This document shows, one piece after another, positions 54,401-63,664 of a DNA stretch of 64,000 bases. The notes under the pieces were generated by a model. The model saw nothing but the letters and a program-made list of their open reading frames with translations, was not told the origin of the DNA and ran no database searches. Within the stretch, counting starts at the first letter, position 1, and each line of letters opens with the position of its first letter. The stretch is from an uncultured Draconibacterium sp. (GTDB lineage: Bacteria > Bacteroidota > Bacteroidia > Bacteroidales > Prolixibacteraceae): the NCBI RefSeq assembly GCF_963675065.1, contig NZ_OY775906.1, positions 1,776,001 to 1,840,000 on the forward strand, given 5' to 3'. The position numbers and the translations under genes were made by a program.

Positions 54401-54469
54401 CTAATAACCAGGATTATGATCTAATCCATCAAATAAATTCACCTTTATAACGGGATCTGAATTATTCAT
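54401..54469 (-). other. Short 22-codon frame after PL7, possible SusD tail remnant
   Basis: An ATG overlapping the PL7 end opens a 22-codon frame whose product ends in VNLFDGLDHNPGY. The SusD gene of this locus ends in LLTQNPGY, and NPGY at the very C-terminus is frequent in SusD-like proteins. It may be the leftover 3' end of a deleted SusD-like gene. Chance is a real alternative. Confidence 0.3.
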
Positions 54470-55352
54470 GATTCACTTCTAACTCAAAGTATTTGACTTT
54501 AGAAAAGGCATTTTCATCATGTGTCACCAGATAGTTTCCCGCCTTAAAATAATTTTCGAATACGCCCCATTTTTCAATATGGATATCATTATAAACTATT
54601 GATTCTTTACCATTTAAAATGACCTCCATTCTTCCTTCCGAGACTTTTACTTCTAATGTGAATTTTTCAAAACCAACAGGTTCTGAGAACGTATGCCCAT
54701 CATCATCTCCCCAAGCATCTGTTTGAAGTAACTCTTCGTAGGAAGCATTTAAATTTTTTAGAACTTTTGTTTTTACTCTTACATTTCCATAAGCCCAATA
54801 AATCTTTAATATTGGAGGAGCGTTGTTATCTTTTGCGTCAATTAAATCCCGCTGTTCATCGGTTAACCGGCCATGAATTTGCATGATAATAGTCCGATGA
54901 TAGTTTCCTGCATCATCTTCCGAAATATCAGCCATTGCCAGAGTTCCTTTCATATATCCACCTTGCGCAAATGTCCAATTCGTTTTCCCATAATCCTCAG
55001 GATTCATTAACTCCCTCAGTTCAGTTCTTGAGTAAGAAGAATTTGCAGTAGAAGCTCCGGGATAGGTATAAAACACCAGGGCTCCTTCGATGGAATCGTT
55101 GTACATAAAAGGCTTTAGCGTTTCATTCGTCGCATAATCCAATATTTCAGGAGGTAACACTTCCGTTGGATTTCCAACCGGAAGTGTTACTTTCCAATTG
55201 CTTAAATCAATATCAGGTAATTTATAATCTATCTCCTCTTCAGGTGTTACAATATCAAGAACATCGTCGGATGAGTCCTGACAACTAACACTAATCATTG
55301 CTACACAAAAGCTAAGAGTTAGAAAGATTATATTTACGATTGACTTAAGCAT
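54462..55352 (-). CDS. PL7 alginate lyase 2, lipoprotein
   Basis: 296 residues, lipoprotein signal (VAMISVSC). PL7 signatures: SRTELRELMN, MQIHGRL and YFKAGNYL, giving the QIH type. It begins PDIDLSNWKVTLPVG, the usual PL7 start. It is 6 bp from the PKD surface lipoprotein gene in the receptor operon, so probably a surface endolyase providing oligomers for SusCD. It differs clearly from the PL7 at 38644-39735. Confidence 0.94.
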   Translation of the reverse strand: MLKSIVNIIFLTLSFCVAMISVSCQDSSDDVLDIVTPEEEIDYKLPDIDLSNWKVTLPVGNPTEVLPPEILDYATNETLKPFMYNDSIEGALVFYTYPGASTANSSYSRTELRELMNPEDYGKTNWTFAQGGYMKGTLAMADISEDDAGNYHRTIIMQIHGRLTDEQRDLIDAKDNNAPPILKIYWAYGNVRVKTKVLKNLNASYEELLQTDAWGDDDGHTFSEPVGFEKFTLEVKVSEGRMEVILNGKESIVYNDIHIEKWGVFENYFKAGNYLVTHDENAFSKVKYFELEVNHE

Positions 55353-55358
55353 TTCCTA

Positions 55359-56240
55359 TTAGTTTTGCTCAGCTACCACAATTTCAAACATATCGGCACG
55401 ACACTCAACACCTTCATTGGTGATAAGTATAGCAATGCTTCCGTTTGTTCCTGTATTAAATGGAATTGAAACTTGCACATAGGTATCCGGATCAGTTGTA
55501 TCGGTACCAACGTGTTCACCTAATGTGGCACCGGCAACTTCAGATAAATCACTTATTGTTCCACCCAATACCCTTACGGTTAAATTACCTGCACCGTCTT
55601 TCATGGTATAATAGTAGGTAAGGATATAATCGGTATTTGGTGACACTTCTATTCCATCCTGGTAAGCAACTCTATCGCCGGCTGAAGGGAATTTAGCGGC
55701 CTGAGAACCATCGTATACAGGACTGCTGGTAATTTGAATGACTCCACCAAAATCGTTTCTCCATGAATCTCTGCCATCTCCTGTGCCATCAGGCAAAGTC
55801 AAGTCTTCAAAACTAGGCTCCAAAATTACAGGAATAATAGCCTCTGGCTCTTCAGGTTCAACAACCTCAACAGTTTCAGAATGTGTACTGGTTACACCCA
55901 GTTTATCTGAAGCGGTTAAAGTTACCGTATAAGTTCCTTCTCCCGGATAGGTATTTTTACCATCTTTATCGGTTGAGGTATTACCATCTCCGAAATCCCA
56001 TACGTAGTCGGTAGCACTGTTTGATAAATTAGAGAAAGTATAGTCTTTCCATTCTTCAGCGGTACCCTGACCTTGTGCATATGTAAAGTATGCACTTGGT
56101 GGTGTTTCATCTGGTTTTGAATTTGCTTCTGGCAAATCGTATGCAAAATCACAAGCTGTAAAAGAAACTGCTAATACCAAGATCATCAACTTCCAAACAG
56201 AGCTTTGATTTAGTTTTGTATTTATAATGTTATTCTTCAT
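55359..56240 (-). CDS. PKD-domain surface glycan-binding lipoprotein
   Basis: 293 residues, lipoprotein signal (LAVSFTAC). A PKD domain (about 45-130: YVWDFGDGNTSTDKDG, GTYTVTLTASDKLG) is followed by a beta-sandwich region (about 140-290: LEPSFEDLTLPDGTGDGRDSW, NTDYILTYYYTMKDG) resembling a carbohydrate-binding module. It lies in the SusE/SGBP position after SusD, so it likely binds alginate at the cell surface. Confidence 0.85.
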   Translation of the reverse strand: MKNNIINTKLNQSSVWKLMILVLAVSFTACDFAYDLPEANSKPDETPPSAYFTYAQGQGTAEEWKDYTFSNLSNSATDYVWDFGDGNTSTDKDGKNTYPGEGTYTVTLTASDKLGVTSTHSETVEVVEPEEPEAIIPVILEPSFEDLTLPDGTGDGRDSWRNDFGGVIQITSSPVYDGSQAAKFPSAGDRVAYQDGIEVSPNTDYILTYYYTMKDGAGNLTVRVLGGTISDLSEVAGATLGEHVGTDTTDPDTYVQVSIPFNTGTNGSIAILITNEGVECRADMFEIVVAEQN

Positions 56241-56269
56241 TTTAAATCAAGTTAATTGTTAAACAAATC

Positions 56270-57703
56270 TTAGTAACCAGGATTTTGCGTAAGCAATCCT
56301 TTACTTAAGTTAATCTCGCGCTGAGGTATTGGTAACAATAAATCAGTTGCCGAGAAACTTCCACCTGTTTCGTTAGAGAAAGCTGATAATACTTGCTCAG
56401 CCATTCCAAAGCGTACTAAATCAAAGAATCTGTGATTTTCGAAGGCCAATTCAACCCTACGCTCGTTTAATAAATCTTCTTTGGTAATTGTAGATACCAC
56501 ATCAGTAATTCCAGCTCGGTTACGCACCTGCATAAATGAATTAATCGCCGAAGAGCTTGAAGTTTCGGCACCACCTGCCATAATTGCTTCAACATGCATT
56601 AACAATACATCGGCATAGCGTAAAATAATCCAGTCGTTACCTGCTTTTTGAGGATCGCTCGAAGTTGGATCAATTCCTAAATTGCTATCTCCATTAGGAA
56701 GATACTTAACAACCTGGTATTTTTCGTACTGTTTAGCATCCTGGCGATAAGAATACATAGTACGATCACCACCCATTGCATCTAAGGCCTCGCGAGCATT
56801 GGCAGTAACATAGTTAACTCCACTGGTTCTACCAACAGCATTTAACCATTCAGCCGAGAAGTTTTGACTGTCATCAGTAAGGTCTCCAAGATACTCAACA
56901 GCAAAAATGATCTCGTCATTTAGCTCATTATAAAATACATCTTTAAAATTAGGCTCTAACGAAAAACCACTTGCCATTACGTCCTCACACAAGCTTTGTG
57001 CTGAGTCGTAATTTTCACCTTGAGTTAAATACACTTTAGCTAGCAATGCCTGAGCTGCTGCTTTTGAAGCTCTACCCTTATATGTATTGTCAAGATTAGC
57101 AATTGCAGTTTGTAAGTCGGACTCAATTAAATCGTAAATAGTGGAAGTAGATACTCTTGTATAGGCTGTTTCTGCATCAGATGGACTAATTACTTTGTCG
57201 ACTAAAGGAACGTCACCAAATAAGCGTACTAAATTAAAGTAAGCATAGGCCCTTACAAACTTCGCTTCGCCTTCAAAAGCACCAACAGCATCTTCTGATG
57301 CTACACCTAAGTTTTCTAAAACCAAATTTGCTCTGTAAATGATGTTGTAGTAACTATCATAATAGTCTGAAACCCGACCATTTGTTGCTTGTACAGTAAA
57401 ACTTTCAAACTGAGCATCTTCACCTTCGCTACTCTTTGTCTCGGTATTGTCAGTTCTCATTTCAGTAATATAGAACTCGTACATGATACCGTGATTATCG
57501 GATGTACTTGTAGAATTAACTCCCTGAATTCCATCATACATATTTAGAATGGCTGCTTCTAATTCAGTGTCATTTGAAAAGAAGTTAGAAGAAGTTATAA
57601 CACCCGAAGGATCTGGACTCAAAAATGTGTCCTCACACGCAGTGAATACTATTATAATTAGAAGCACCGCTATTTTGCTTATATATTTAATCATGTTTCC
57701 CAT
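56270..57703 (-). CDS. SusD/RagB-family glycan-binding lipoprotein
   Basis: 477 residues, lipoprotein signal (LIIIVFTAC). SusD features: FLSPDPSGVITSSNFFSND at the N-terminus, KFVRAYAYFNLVRLFGDVPLV (TPR helix), SKAAAQALLAKVYL, ILRYADVLLMHVEA, and the C-terminal ENHRFFDLVRFG with ending NPGY. It caps the SusC channel and binds alginate oligosaccharides. Gap to susC is 11 bp. A second ATG three codons in (57694) is an equally possible start. Confidence 0.95.
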   Translation of the reverse strand: MGNMIKYISKIAVLLIIIVFTACEDTFLSPDPSGVITSSNFFSNDTELEAAILNMYDGIQGVNSTSTSDNHGIMYEFYITEMRTDNTETKSSEGEDAQFESFTVQATNGRVSDYYDSYYNIIYRANLVLENLGVASEDAVGAFEGEAKFVRAYAYFNLVRLFGDVPLVDKVISPSDAETAYTRVSTSTIYDLIESDLQTAIANLDNTYKGRASKAAAQALLAKVYLTQGENYDSAQSLCEDVMASGFSLEPNFKDVFYNELNDEIIFAVEYLGDLTDDSQNFSAEWLNAVGRTSGVNYVTANAREALDAMGGDRTMYSYRQDAKQYEKYQVVKYLPNGDSNLGIDPTSSDPQKAGNDWIILRYADVLLMHVEAIMAGGAETSSSSAINSFMQVRNRAGITDVVSTITKEDLLNERRVELAFENHRFFDLVRFGMAEQVLSAFSNETGGSFSATDLLLPIPQREINLSKGLLTQNPGY

Positions 57704-57714
57704 AATTTATCAGA

Positions 57715-60700
57715 TTAAAAATCAATGTTTACACCAAAACTTATTGTTTTAGCAATCGGAGAACCTGCTCTCTGGTAACCATAGGTTGTTGGAGAGGTAG
57801 TATCTATAGACTCAGGGTTGAAACCTGTGTAATCATCGGCTGTAAAATAGAGTAAGTTTTGTGCTGACACATATATTCGTGCTTTTTCAATGAAAGTTCT
57901 TTCTAACAGGTTTTTCCCAAATGTGTAGCCAAAATTTATATTTCTTAATGCTATGTATGAAGCATCTTGAATGATATCGTTTGTAAATATCTTCTGCTTA
58001 ATAAACTCCTGATCGGGTGTTATTGCCGGATCAAAATCCTGGCTACTATTAAAATGGTTGAAGATATACTGGTCTCCCATGTTTCTCACTTCAGCTCCGT
58101 GCGATCCCTGGAACATAAAGCTAAAATCGAAGTTTTTAAATTTGAAATCGTTCGAGAAACTCCAGATCAATTCCGGATAAGGGTTACCCAGCACCGCTTT
58201 ATCCTCATCATCAATAATTCCATCACCATTTAAATCTTTTACATAAACGTCCTGAGCTTCTCCACCTACAGGGTGGTATGGATTATTCAAATATTCTAAA
58301 GGAATATCTCTGTCAACTACCCAACCATAGAATGATGAAATTGGCAGACCTTCCAGGTTAATCCATTCTGCAGCCCTTTTCGAGTCAACACTTTGAATTT
58401 GACCGTTAGACTCAGCAAAATCGTTTAACTTGTTTTCGTTTTTAGAAGCCATAATTGCTCCGCTCCAGCTAAAGTCTTTCGTAATATTAACGGTAGAGCG
58501 TAATTCAACTTCAATACCACTATTCTCTACTTCACCTCTGTTAATAAGTGCTGCATCGAAACCGGTAGTTGTTGAAACAGGGTTTTCTAAAATTAAGTTA
58601 TCACTGGTTCTATTGTAATATTCAATCGAACCTGAGAGCAAACCATCCCACAACATAAAATCAAGACCAGGGTTATACTCTACTGATTTTTCCCAACCTA
58701 ATTCAGGATTTGCAATGTTTAGGGCATTAAAACCCGTAACTAGCGAACCGTTGACAACAGCGGTAGAAGTTTCTAACAATGCCAGGTAAGGATAATGTTC
58801 TTCGTATACCGTACCGGCATCAATTGCGTTGTTACCAGTTACACCATAACTAAATCGAAGCTTTAAGCTATTTATCGCTTCACTATCTTTTAAGAAATCT
58901 TCTTCAGAAAGTCTCCAACCTACTGAGAAAGCAGTGAAGTTACCGTATTTGGTGTCCGATCCAAAACGAGAACTACCATCGCGACGGAAACTCGCCGAAG
59001 CCAGATATTTGTCTTTGTAAGCATAATTGACCCTACTTGTAAACGACAATAATCGTTCTTCGTACTTACCCGATTCCGCTGCACTTATTGTGCCTGCTGC
59101 ACTTATATTCTGGATGTAATCGAATGTATAATCGGTTGCATTAATGCTTGCAAATTCAGTATCCCATGATTCAACCGACATACCCAAAATAGCGCTAATA
59201 TCGTGGTCGCCCATTCTTTTATCGTAACTAAAGAAATTGTCATTTACAAGGTGAATCCGGTTTTGGGTTGATTCGTATAGCTGTGTATTATCTGCACCAT
59301 TTCTATGGCCCAAAGGTCCCTGCCATCTTCTAACATCTGTATTTTGGAAATCACCACCAAAAGAAGACTTAAAGTTTAAGTCCTTTGTAATATCATACTG
59401 TACATAAGCAACACCGTACATTTTGAATTTTTTGTAGGTATAATCTCGCTCCAAAACCTTAGCTGCAGGGTTTACATTCGAAGTATTGCTAATATCTACT
59501 TCCGAACCATTTAACATATAATTGTCGAAATGACGCTGATTTGCGTAATCGCCTACCTGTACGTCAGGATATGTGTTTCTATCCACAAATTGAATAGTAT
59601 TTTCGTCGTGATATACAGGTAACCATGGTGGTTGACGTAAGATATCATGTGTTGAACCATCAAATCTTCTTCGGTTTGAATAAGAAGGTGATAAGTTTAC
59701 ACCCATCTTAAACTTATTAACCTTAGTATCTAGTTTCAACTTTAAACCAAACTTTTCATAACCATCTGTTAAAAGAACACCTTCATCATTTAAATAATTT
59801 ATCGAGGTACTAAATTTTGTATTCTCACTTCCACCTCTTGCACTAAACGAGTAGTTTTGAATGGTACCACCATCAAAAATAACATCTTGCCAGTCTCTGT
59901 CAACACCAATCATTTGCTTGTATTGAGTTCTTGCTGAAAGTTCGCCTGTAGCAGCTAATTCAGCAGCAGCAGTTTCGGCAACAGAAAAGTAATAAGCATC
60001 GCTTTGGTGCGCTTCTTTAAAGCCGTAATAAGAATTGAAGTTAAATTTTGTTTTTCCTTCTTTACCTTGTTTCGATGTAATCATAATTACACCATTTGCA
60101 CCCCTAGAACCATAAATTGCGGCCGAAGCAGCATCTTTCAACACTTCAAAAGAGGCCACATCGTTCATATCTAAATTTCCAAGGTAATCCGAATCAACTA
60201 CAATACCATCAACCACAATTAATGGATCGGAACTACCACTAATTGAGCCTGTACCCCTGATACGAATTGTAGGCGCTGTACCTGCCCCACCATCGGTAGC
60301 CTGAATATTAACACCCGATATTTTACCAATCAGAGCATCATCAACACGTGCTACCGCTACTTGTTCCATATTTTCATTTTCCAGTTTCGATATAGCACCC
60401 GTAAGGTGCGATTTCTTCTGAACTCCATATCCAACTACCACAACCTCATCAAGGCCGGTAACGTCGGCTTTCAAACTTATGTTTAAGTTAGCATCCCCAG
60501 TGAACTCAATCTCCTGGCTTATATAGCCTATAAATGATATTTCAATTATTCCTGATTCGCTTTGAGTTGTTAAAGAGAAATTACCATCGACATTTGTAGT
60601 TGTACCGTTAGTTGTCCCCTTTTCAATAATTGTAGCCCCAATTAAGGCTTCGTTATTTTCTGCATCAATAACATTTCCCGTTAGCTGATTCTGAGCAGAA

Positions 60701-60753
60701 ACTCCAATTGCAAAAGCCAGAAAAATAATGATAAGGCTTAAGAATTTTTTCAT
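57715..60753 (-). CDS. SusC/RagA-family TonB-dependent receptor (alginate PUL)
   Basis: 1012 residues with signal peptide (GVSAQNQ), carboxypeptidase-regulatory-like domain (LTGNVIDAENNEALIGATI), TonB-box region (GLDEVVVVGYGVQKKS), plug domain (IRIRGTGSISGSSDPLIVVDG, AIYGSRGANGVIMITSKQG) and a 22-strand barrel ending in a terminal aromatic (ISFGVNIDF). It is first gene of the SusC-SusD-PKD-PL7 operon. The upstream leader (60754-60927) contains a candidate antisense RNA. Imports alginate oligosaccharides, inferred from context. Confidence 0.97.
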   Translation of the reverse strand: MKKFLSLIIIFLAFAIGVSAQNQLTGNVIDAENNEALIGATIIEKGTTNGTTTNVDGNFSLTTQSESGIIEISFIGYISQEIEFTGDANLNISLKADVTGLDEVVVVGYGVQKKSHLTGAISKLENENMEQVAVARVDDALIGKISGVNIQATDGGAGTAPTIRIRGTGSISGSSDPLIVVDGIVVDSDYLGNLDMNDVASFEVLKDAASAAIYGSRGANGVIMITSKQGKEGKTKFNFNSYYGFKEAHQSDAYYFSVAETAAAELAATGELSARTQYKQMIGVDRDWQDVIFDGGTIQNYSFSARGGSENTKFSTSINYLNDEGVLLTDGYEKFGLKLKLDTKVNKFKMGVNLSPSYSNRRRFDGSTHDILRQPPWLPVYHDENTIQFVDRNTYPDVQVGDYANQRHFDNYMLNGSEVDISNTSNVNPAAKVLERDYTYKKFKMYGVAYVQYDITKDLNFKSSFGGDFQNTDVRRWQGPLGHRNGADNTQLYESTQNRIHLVNDNFFSYDKRMGDHDISAILGMSVESWDTEFASINATDYTFDYIQNISAAGTISAAESGKYEERLLSFTSRVNYAYKDKYLASASFRRDGSSRFGSDTKYGNFTAFSVGWRLSEEDFLKDSEAINSLKLRFSYGVTGNNAIDAGTVYEEHYPYLALLETSTAVVNGSLVTGFNALNIANPELGWEKSVEYNPGLDFMLWDGLLSGSIEYYNRTSDNLILENPVSTTTGFDAALINRGEVENSGIEVELRSTVNITKDFSWSGAIMASKNENKLNDFAESNGQIQSVDSKRAAEWINLEGLPISSFYGWVVDRDIPLEYLNNPYHPVGGEAQDVYVKDLNGDGIIDDEDKAVLGNPYPELIWSFSNDFKFKNFDFSFMFQGSHGAEVRNMGDQYIFNHFNSSQDFDPAITPDQEFIKQKIFTNDIIQDASYIALRNINFGYTFGKNLLERTFIEKARIYVSAQNLLYFTADDYTGFNPESIDTTSPTTYGYQRAGSPIAKTISFGVNIDF

Positions 60754-60801
60754 CTAATTTGATTTAAAAAGTTTAATAATTCGTTTAATTCAATTGTATA
60801 T

Positions 60802-60927
60802 TATATTTGCAGAGCGCGGTTTAATCTTGTTTTCTGATATCTGTTACCTGCAAGTTCATATATCATTTTGAAAGATTTTACCGTGGTTCTCTAAAAGGAT
60901 TGGCTTCTTAAGTCAATCCTTTTTATC
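60802..60927 (+). ncRNA. Candidate antisense small RNA in the susC leader
   Basis: On the plus strand, opposite to susC, a TATATTTG -7-type element lies at 60802-60809. Transcription from about 60816 would reach a strong terminator at 60893-60927, giving an RNA of roughly 110 nt antisense to the susC leader. Antisense RNAs in the same position are known for Bacteroides PULs (DonS type). The -33 element is weak, so this is a prediction only. Confidence 0.4.
60893..60927. terminator. Bidirectional terminator between the GntR gene and susC
   Basis: AAAAGGATTGGCTT and AAGTCAATCCTTTT form a 14 bp stem with one G-T pair and a 3 nt loop, flanked by T-runs readable on both strands. On the minus strand it ends the gntR transcript 88 bp after its stop codon; on the plus strand it ends the candidate antisense RNA. 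Confidence 0.8.
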
Positions 60928-61014
60928 TAATACTATTCCCATTTCAATACATAGATTTTTTAAGTTTTTGTTTGATTACTATTTGTTTTAATGATTAATT
61001 TGAAATATTAATTT

Positions 61015-61731
61015 TTATTCGTTTCCCTTATAAGACAAACTGAAGTTTACAACATCTTTTAAATGTACTCGCATTGCCTCTTCTGCGGCTTTAGAATCTT
61101 GTTTAATGATGCAATCGAGTATAACTTTATGCTCATCAAACGACTTGTAAAACCGTCCTTCTCCGCATACATTTAGCTTTCTGTAAATTTCAAGGATGTC
61201 GGGTATCAGAATCAGCATTAAAGATTTTATTACCATATTCTGGCTGGCTTCGGTAATTTGTATATGAAAGTTAAAGTCCTCCTTAATCCCTGGTAAATTT
61301 GCATCAACACGCTGCTTATATTCATCAAGTTTTTCTTCCAGGTCAGCAATATCGCGGTTTGAACGACGAATCGCAGCCTGGCCACATGCGTATGTTTCCA
61401 TCACTACCCGTGTTTCAACCAAATGGAAAAAATCATTTTCATTTAGTTTTATCACATTCGAAATCAATCCTTCCATTGCTGAAATATCAGCACCGGAAAC
61501 GATTGTTCCACTTTGCGGTAATGTTTTGAGAATACCATAAAACTCCAATTTCTTTATAGCATCGCGTACATAAGTACGACCAATTCCGAACGACTCCGAT
61601 AGCTTTCTCTCAGAGGGTAATTTATCCCCTGGTTTCATTTGGCCCGATACGATTGAGTTACGTATCTGTTTTATAATTTTATCTACCGGACTTTCTACTT
61701 CTATGGCTTTAAAGTTTTCTAAAACATCCAT
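61015..61731 (-). CDS. GntR-family (FadR subfamily) transcriptional regulator of alginate genes
   Basis: 238 residues. N-terminal winged helix (about 15-80): IIKQIRNSIVSGQMKPGDKLPSERKLSESFGIGRTYVRDAIKKLEF, GILKTLPQSGTIV. C-terminal FCD ligand domain (about 95-230) with FHLVETRVVMETYACGQA, FNFHIQITEASQN and FDEHKVILDCII giving likely metal-binding His. It sits at the promoter-proximal edge of the alginate locus. The palindromes upstream (61934-62021) fit this family's sites, so it probably represses itself and possibly the locus until a uronate metabolite binds. Confidence 0.93.
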   Translation of the reverse strand: MDVLENFKAIEVESPVDKIIKQIRNSIVSGQMKPGDKLPSERKLSESFGIGRTYVRDAIKKLEFYGILKTLPQSGTIVSGADISAMEGLISNVIKLNENDFFHLVETRVVMETYACGQAAIRRSNRDIADLEEKLDEYKQRVDANLPGIKEDFNFHIQITEASQNMVIKSLMLILIPDILEIYRKLNVCGEGRFYKSFDEHKVILDCIIKQDSKAAEEAMRVHLKDVVNFSLSYKGNE

Positions 61732-61933
61732 GATGTATTGATTTAAATTGGATTTACAGAATTTGAAAAATCACTTCCTAAAGAATTATTCTCAACTTTA
61801 CTGTAGACTAAATAATCACTGTGTGTCAAATCAACAGATATAATAAGAATGGGAGCAGATCGCTCTTGGTGAAATAAGTTTTTGTAGCTAAAACAGTTCA
61901 TAGTTAATATTTTTAGATTCGACCACATTCAAT

Positions 61934-61969
61934 CTGGTTGACCAGTTACCAAAAATTGGTTGACCAATT
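61934..61969. promoter_or_regulatory. Two GntR/UxuR-like palindromic operators upstream of gntR
   Basis: CTGGTTGACCAG (61934-61945) and AATTGGTTGACCAATT (61954-61969) are palindromes around a TG centre, with centres 22 bp apart, about two helical turns. The second closely resembles the TTGGTATACCAA core known for the FadR-subfamily regulators UxuR and ExuR. They lie about 200 bp upstream of gntR. No equal site was seen in the susC leader. Confidence 0.65.
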
Positions 61970-62004
61970 ATACGAGCATTCCAAAATATTATCACTATGA
62001 AAAT

Positions 62005-62021
62005 TGGTTTTGTCAAAACCA
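62005..62021. promoter_or_regulatory. Third palindrome TGGTTTTG-T-CAAAACCA
   Basis: A perfect 8 bp inverted repeat with one spacer base, about 35 bp beyond the operator pair. It keeps TGGT/ACCA ends but with wider spacing. The rest of 62022-62290 is AT-rich with only a short direct repeat (AAGCAAAAC, near 62090-62120); no gene was found there. Confidence 0.5.
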
Positions 62022-62296
62022 GTTGCCTACATGCTGTATTTCAACTACTTACAAAATATGTTTTATAACACATACGGAAATATGATAAGCAAAACCAACA
62101 CTATATGTTAAGCAAAACAGGTCATTCAAGTGCAACAGAACGGCTATCAGACAGTAGGGGGAAAATTCAGAAACATCGTTTTATTATTTCTGAATAACTT
62201 AAATTAAACGAATTGAAACTGGTCCTATTAAGTAAATTAATGTGAGGTTTTTGTATTTAACACAAGCATTTTCAACCTCCGAAAATCTTTCTTATA

Positions 62297-62326
62297 CAAA
62301 AAAAGCGCTTATTACTAAGCGCTTTT
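62297..62326. terminator. Rho-independent terminator after the Kelch gene
   Basis: AAAAGCGCTT and AAGCGCTTTT form a perfect 10 bp stem with a 6 nt loop, followed by a T-run on the minus strand, about 40 bp after the Kelch gene stop. Confidence 0.85.
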
Positions 62327-62367
62327 CGTTCACAAGAAATATAACTAACTGTCCTTTCCAGACATTA

Positions 62368-63384
62368 TTAATTATCCTCATCATATTCTATTACAGGATC
62401 GAATGTCCAAATATCATCAAAGTAATACGTTGAACTTCTGCCAGTGGCAATGTAGCCTCTCGAACCAACTGCAAAACCAACAGCTTCTGTACGTGAAGTA
62501 CCTTCAAAAGATGTTTTTTCTGTCCACAAATCTAACTGTGGATCGTATTCCCAAATATTGCTAATCATCGATCCGATACTACCGGTTGCAAGGTATCCTA
62601 ATCCATTTAGTGTAAAGCCAACACCATTTATACGTGCAATTGAAAGATAATCATCGTCGTAGCTCAAATCGTCATCATCGTCTGATATGGCACGTTTTTC
62701 AGTCCAGTACCCGGTTGACGGATCGTATTCCCAAAGGTCGTCTTCGTAAACACCATTATCCAGCCCCGACATTACATAGGCTTTACTGCCAATTACAAAA
62801 CAAGCAGCATCCCTTCTTTTCGATCCGCCAATACTGATAATTTGTTCCCAGGTATCAGACTCAGGCGAATAAGCATAAAAGTCTTTTAGGTAATTCCCGT
62901 CGTAACCACTGCCGATATAACCTTTTCCACTTACTGCAAAACCAACAGCTCCATAGCGTGCACTACCCATAAAATCTGCTTTCTGAGTCCATGTATCCTT
63001 AGAAGGATCATATTCCCAAAAATCCTTCAACTCATCCTCTCCGTCGTATCCGGTACCAACGTAACCCTTTCCATCCATACTAAATGCTACAGCACCATTT
63101 CTGGCTGCTCCCGGAAATGATGCAACCTTTGTCCAGAAATTATTATCCGGATCGTACTTCCAAAAATCGTTCATACGGTCGTCGCCATCATATCCCAAAC
63201 CTATGTATGCCATATCATTAATTTTGAAACAAACAGCATCGCTGCGTGGCACACCATCAAAATCCGACATTTCCCACCAGTCACCATCGGTAATCTCATC
63301 TTCATCATCGACGGTACAAGAAACCAGCGTTACCAATGCAAAAAATAAAAAGTATAAAAGAATGTTTTTCCCTGTCTTCATCAT
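62368..63384 (-). CDS. Kelch-repeat lipoprotein
   Basis: 338 residues from the ATG at 63384; an upstream TTG would put nine residues before the signal. Lipoprotein signal LVTLVSC. The rest is six or seven Kelch blades with repeated GKGYIGSGYDG and DFWEYDPSKDTWTQ units, forming a beta-propeller. Such exported propellers are often encoded next to DUF4270 lipoproteins in Bacteroidota; here the DUF4270 gene is divergent, 280 bp away. Role unknown, probably surface binding. Confidence 0.88.
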   Translation of the reverse strand: MMKTGKNILLYFLFFALVTLVSCTVDDEDEITDGDWWEMSDFDGVPRSDAVCFKINDMAYIGLGYDGDDRMNDFWKYDPDNNFWTKVASFPGAARNGAVAFSMDGKGYVGTGYDGEDELKDFWEYDPSKDTWTQKADFMGSARYGAVGFAVSGKGYIGSGYDGNYLKDFYAYSPESDTWEQIISIGGSKRRDAACFVIGSKAYVMSGLDNGVYEDDLWEYDPSTGYWTEKRAISDDDDDLSYDDDYLSIARINGVGFTLNGLGYLATGSIGSMISNIWEYDPQLDLWTEKTSFEGTSRTEAVGFAVGSRGYIATGRSSTYYFDDIWTFDPVIEYDEDN

Positions 63385-63664
63385 ATCTAAAAAATTATTT
63401 TTATTGTTCAATTCGCATAGGCAAACCTAAGCGTGTTTGCTGCGATTAAAAAGGAACTTGGACTAAAGTGGAAAAAGTCAAGACCAATCGATGGTTTTTA
63501 TCGTTAAACGCCAAACAATTCATAAATCACCCGAGTATTATGAATAAAAAGTACTAAAAGGAGTGCAATTCACCGAATCGTCTGCAAGAATAGCCGATTG
63601 GTATATATTCTTTTCCTGTACGGCTTTTCTTTTCTTCATTTGAAGCCGAAAACAGAAAATATAC

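Noticed and set aside
61743..61928. 61-codon minus-strand frame upstream of gntR
   Set aside because: It lies in the regulatory region next to the operators, has no motif or signal peptide, and its length is within chance for AT-rich DNA.
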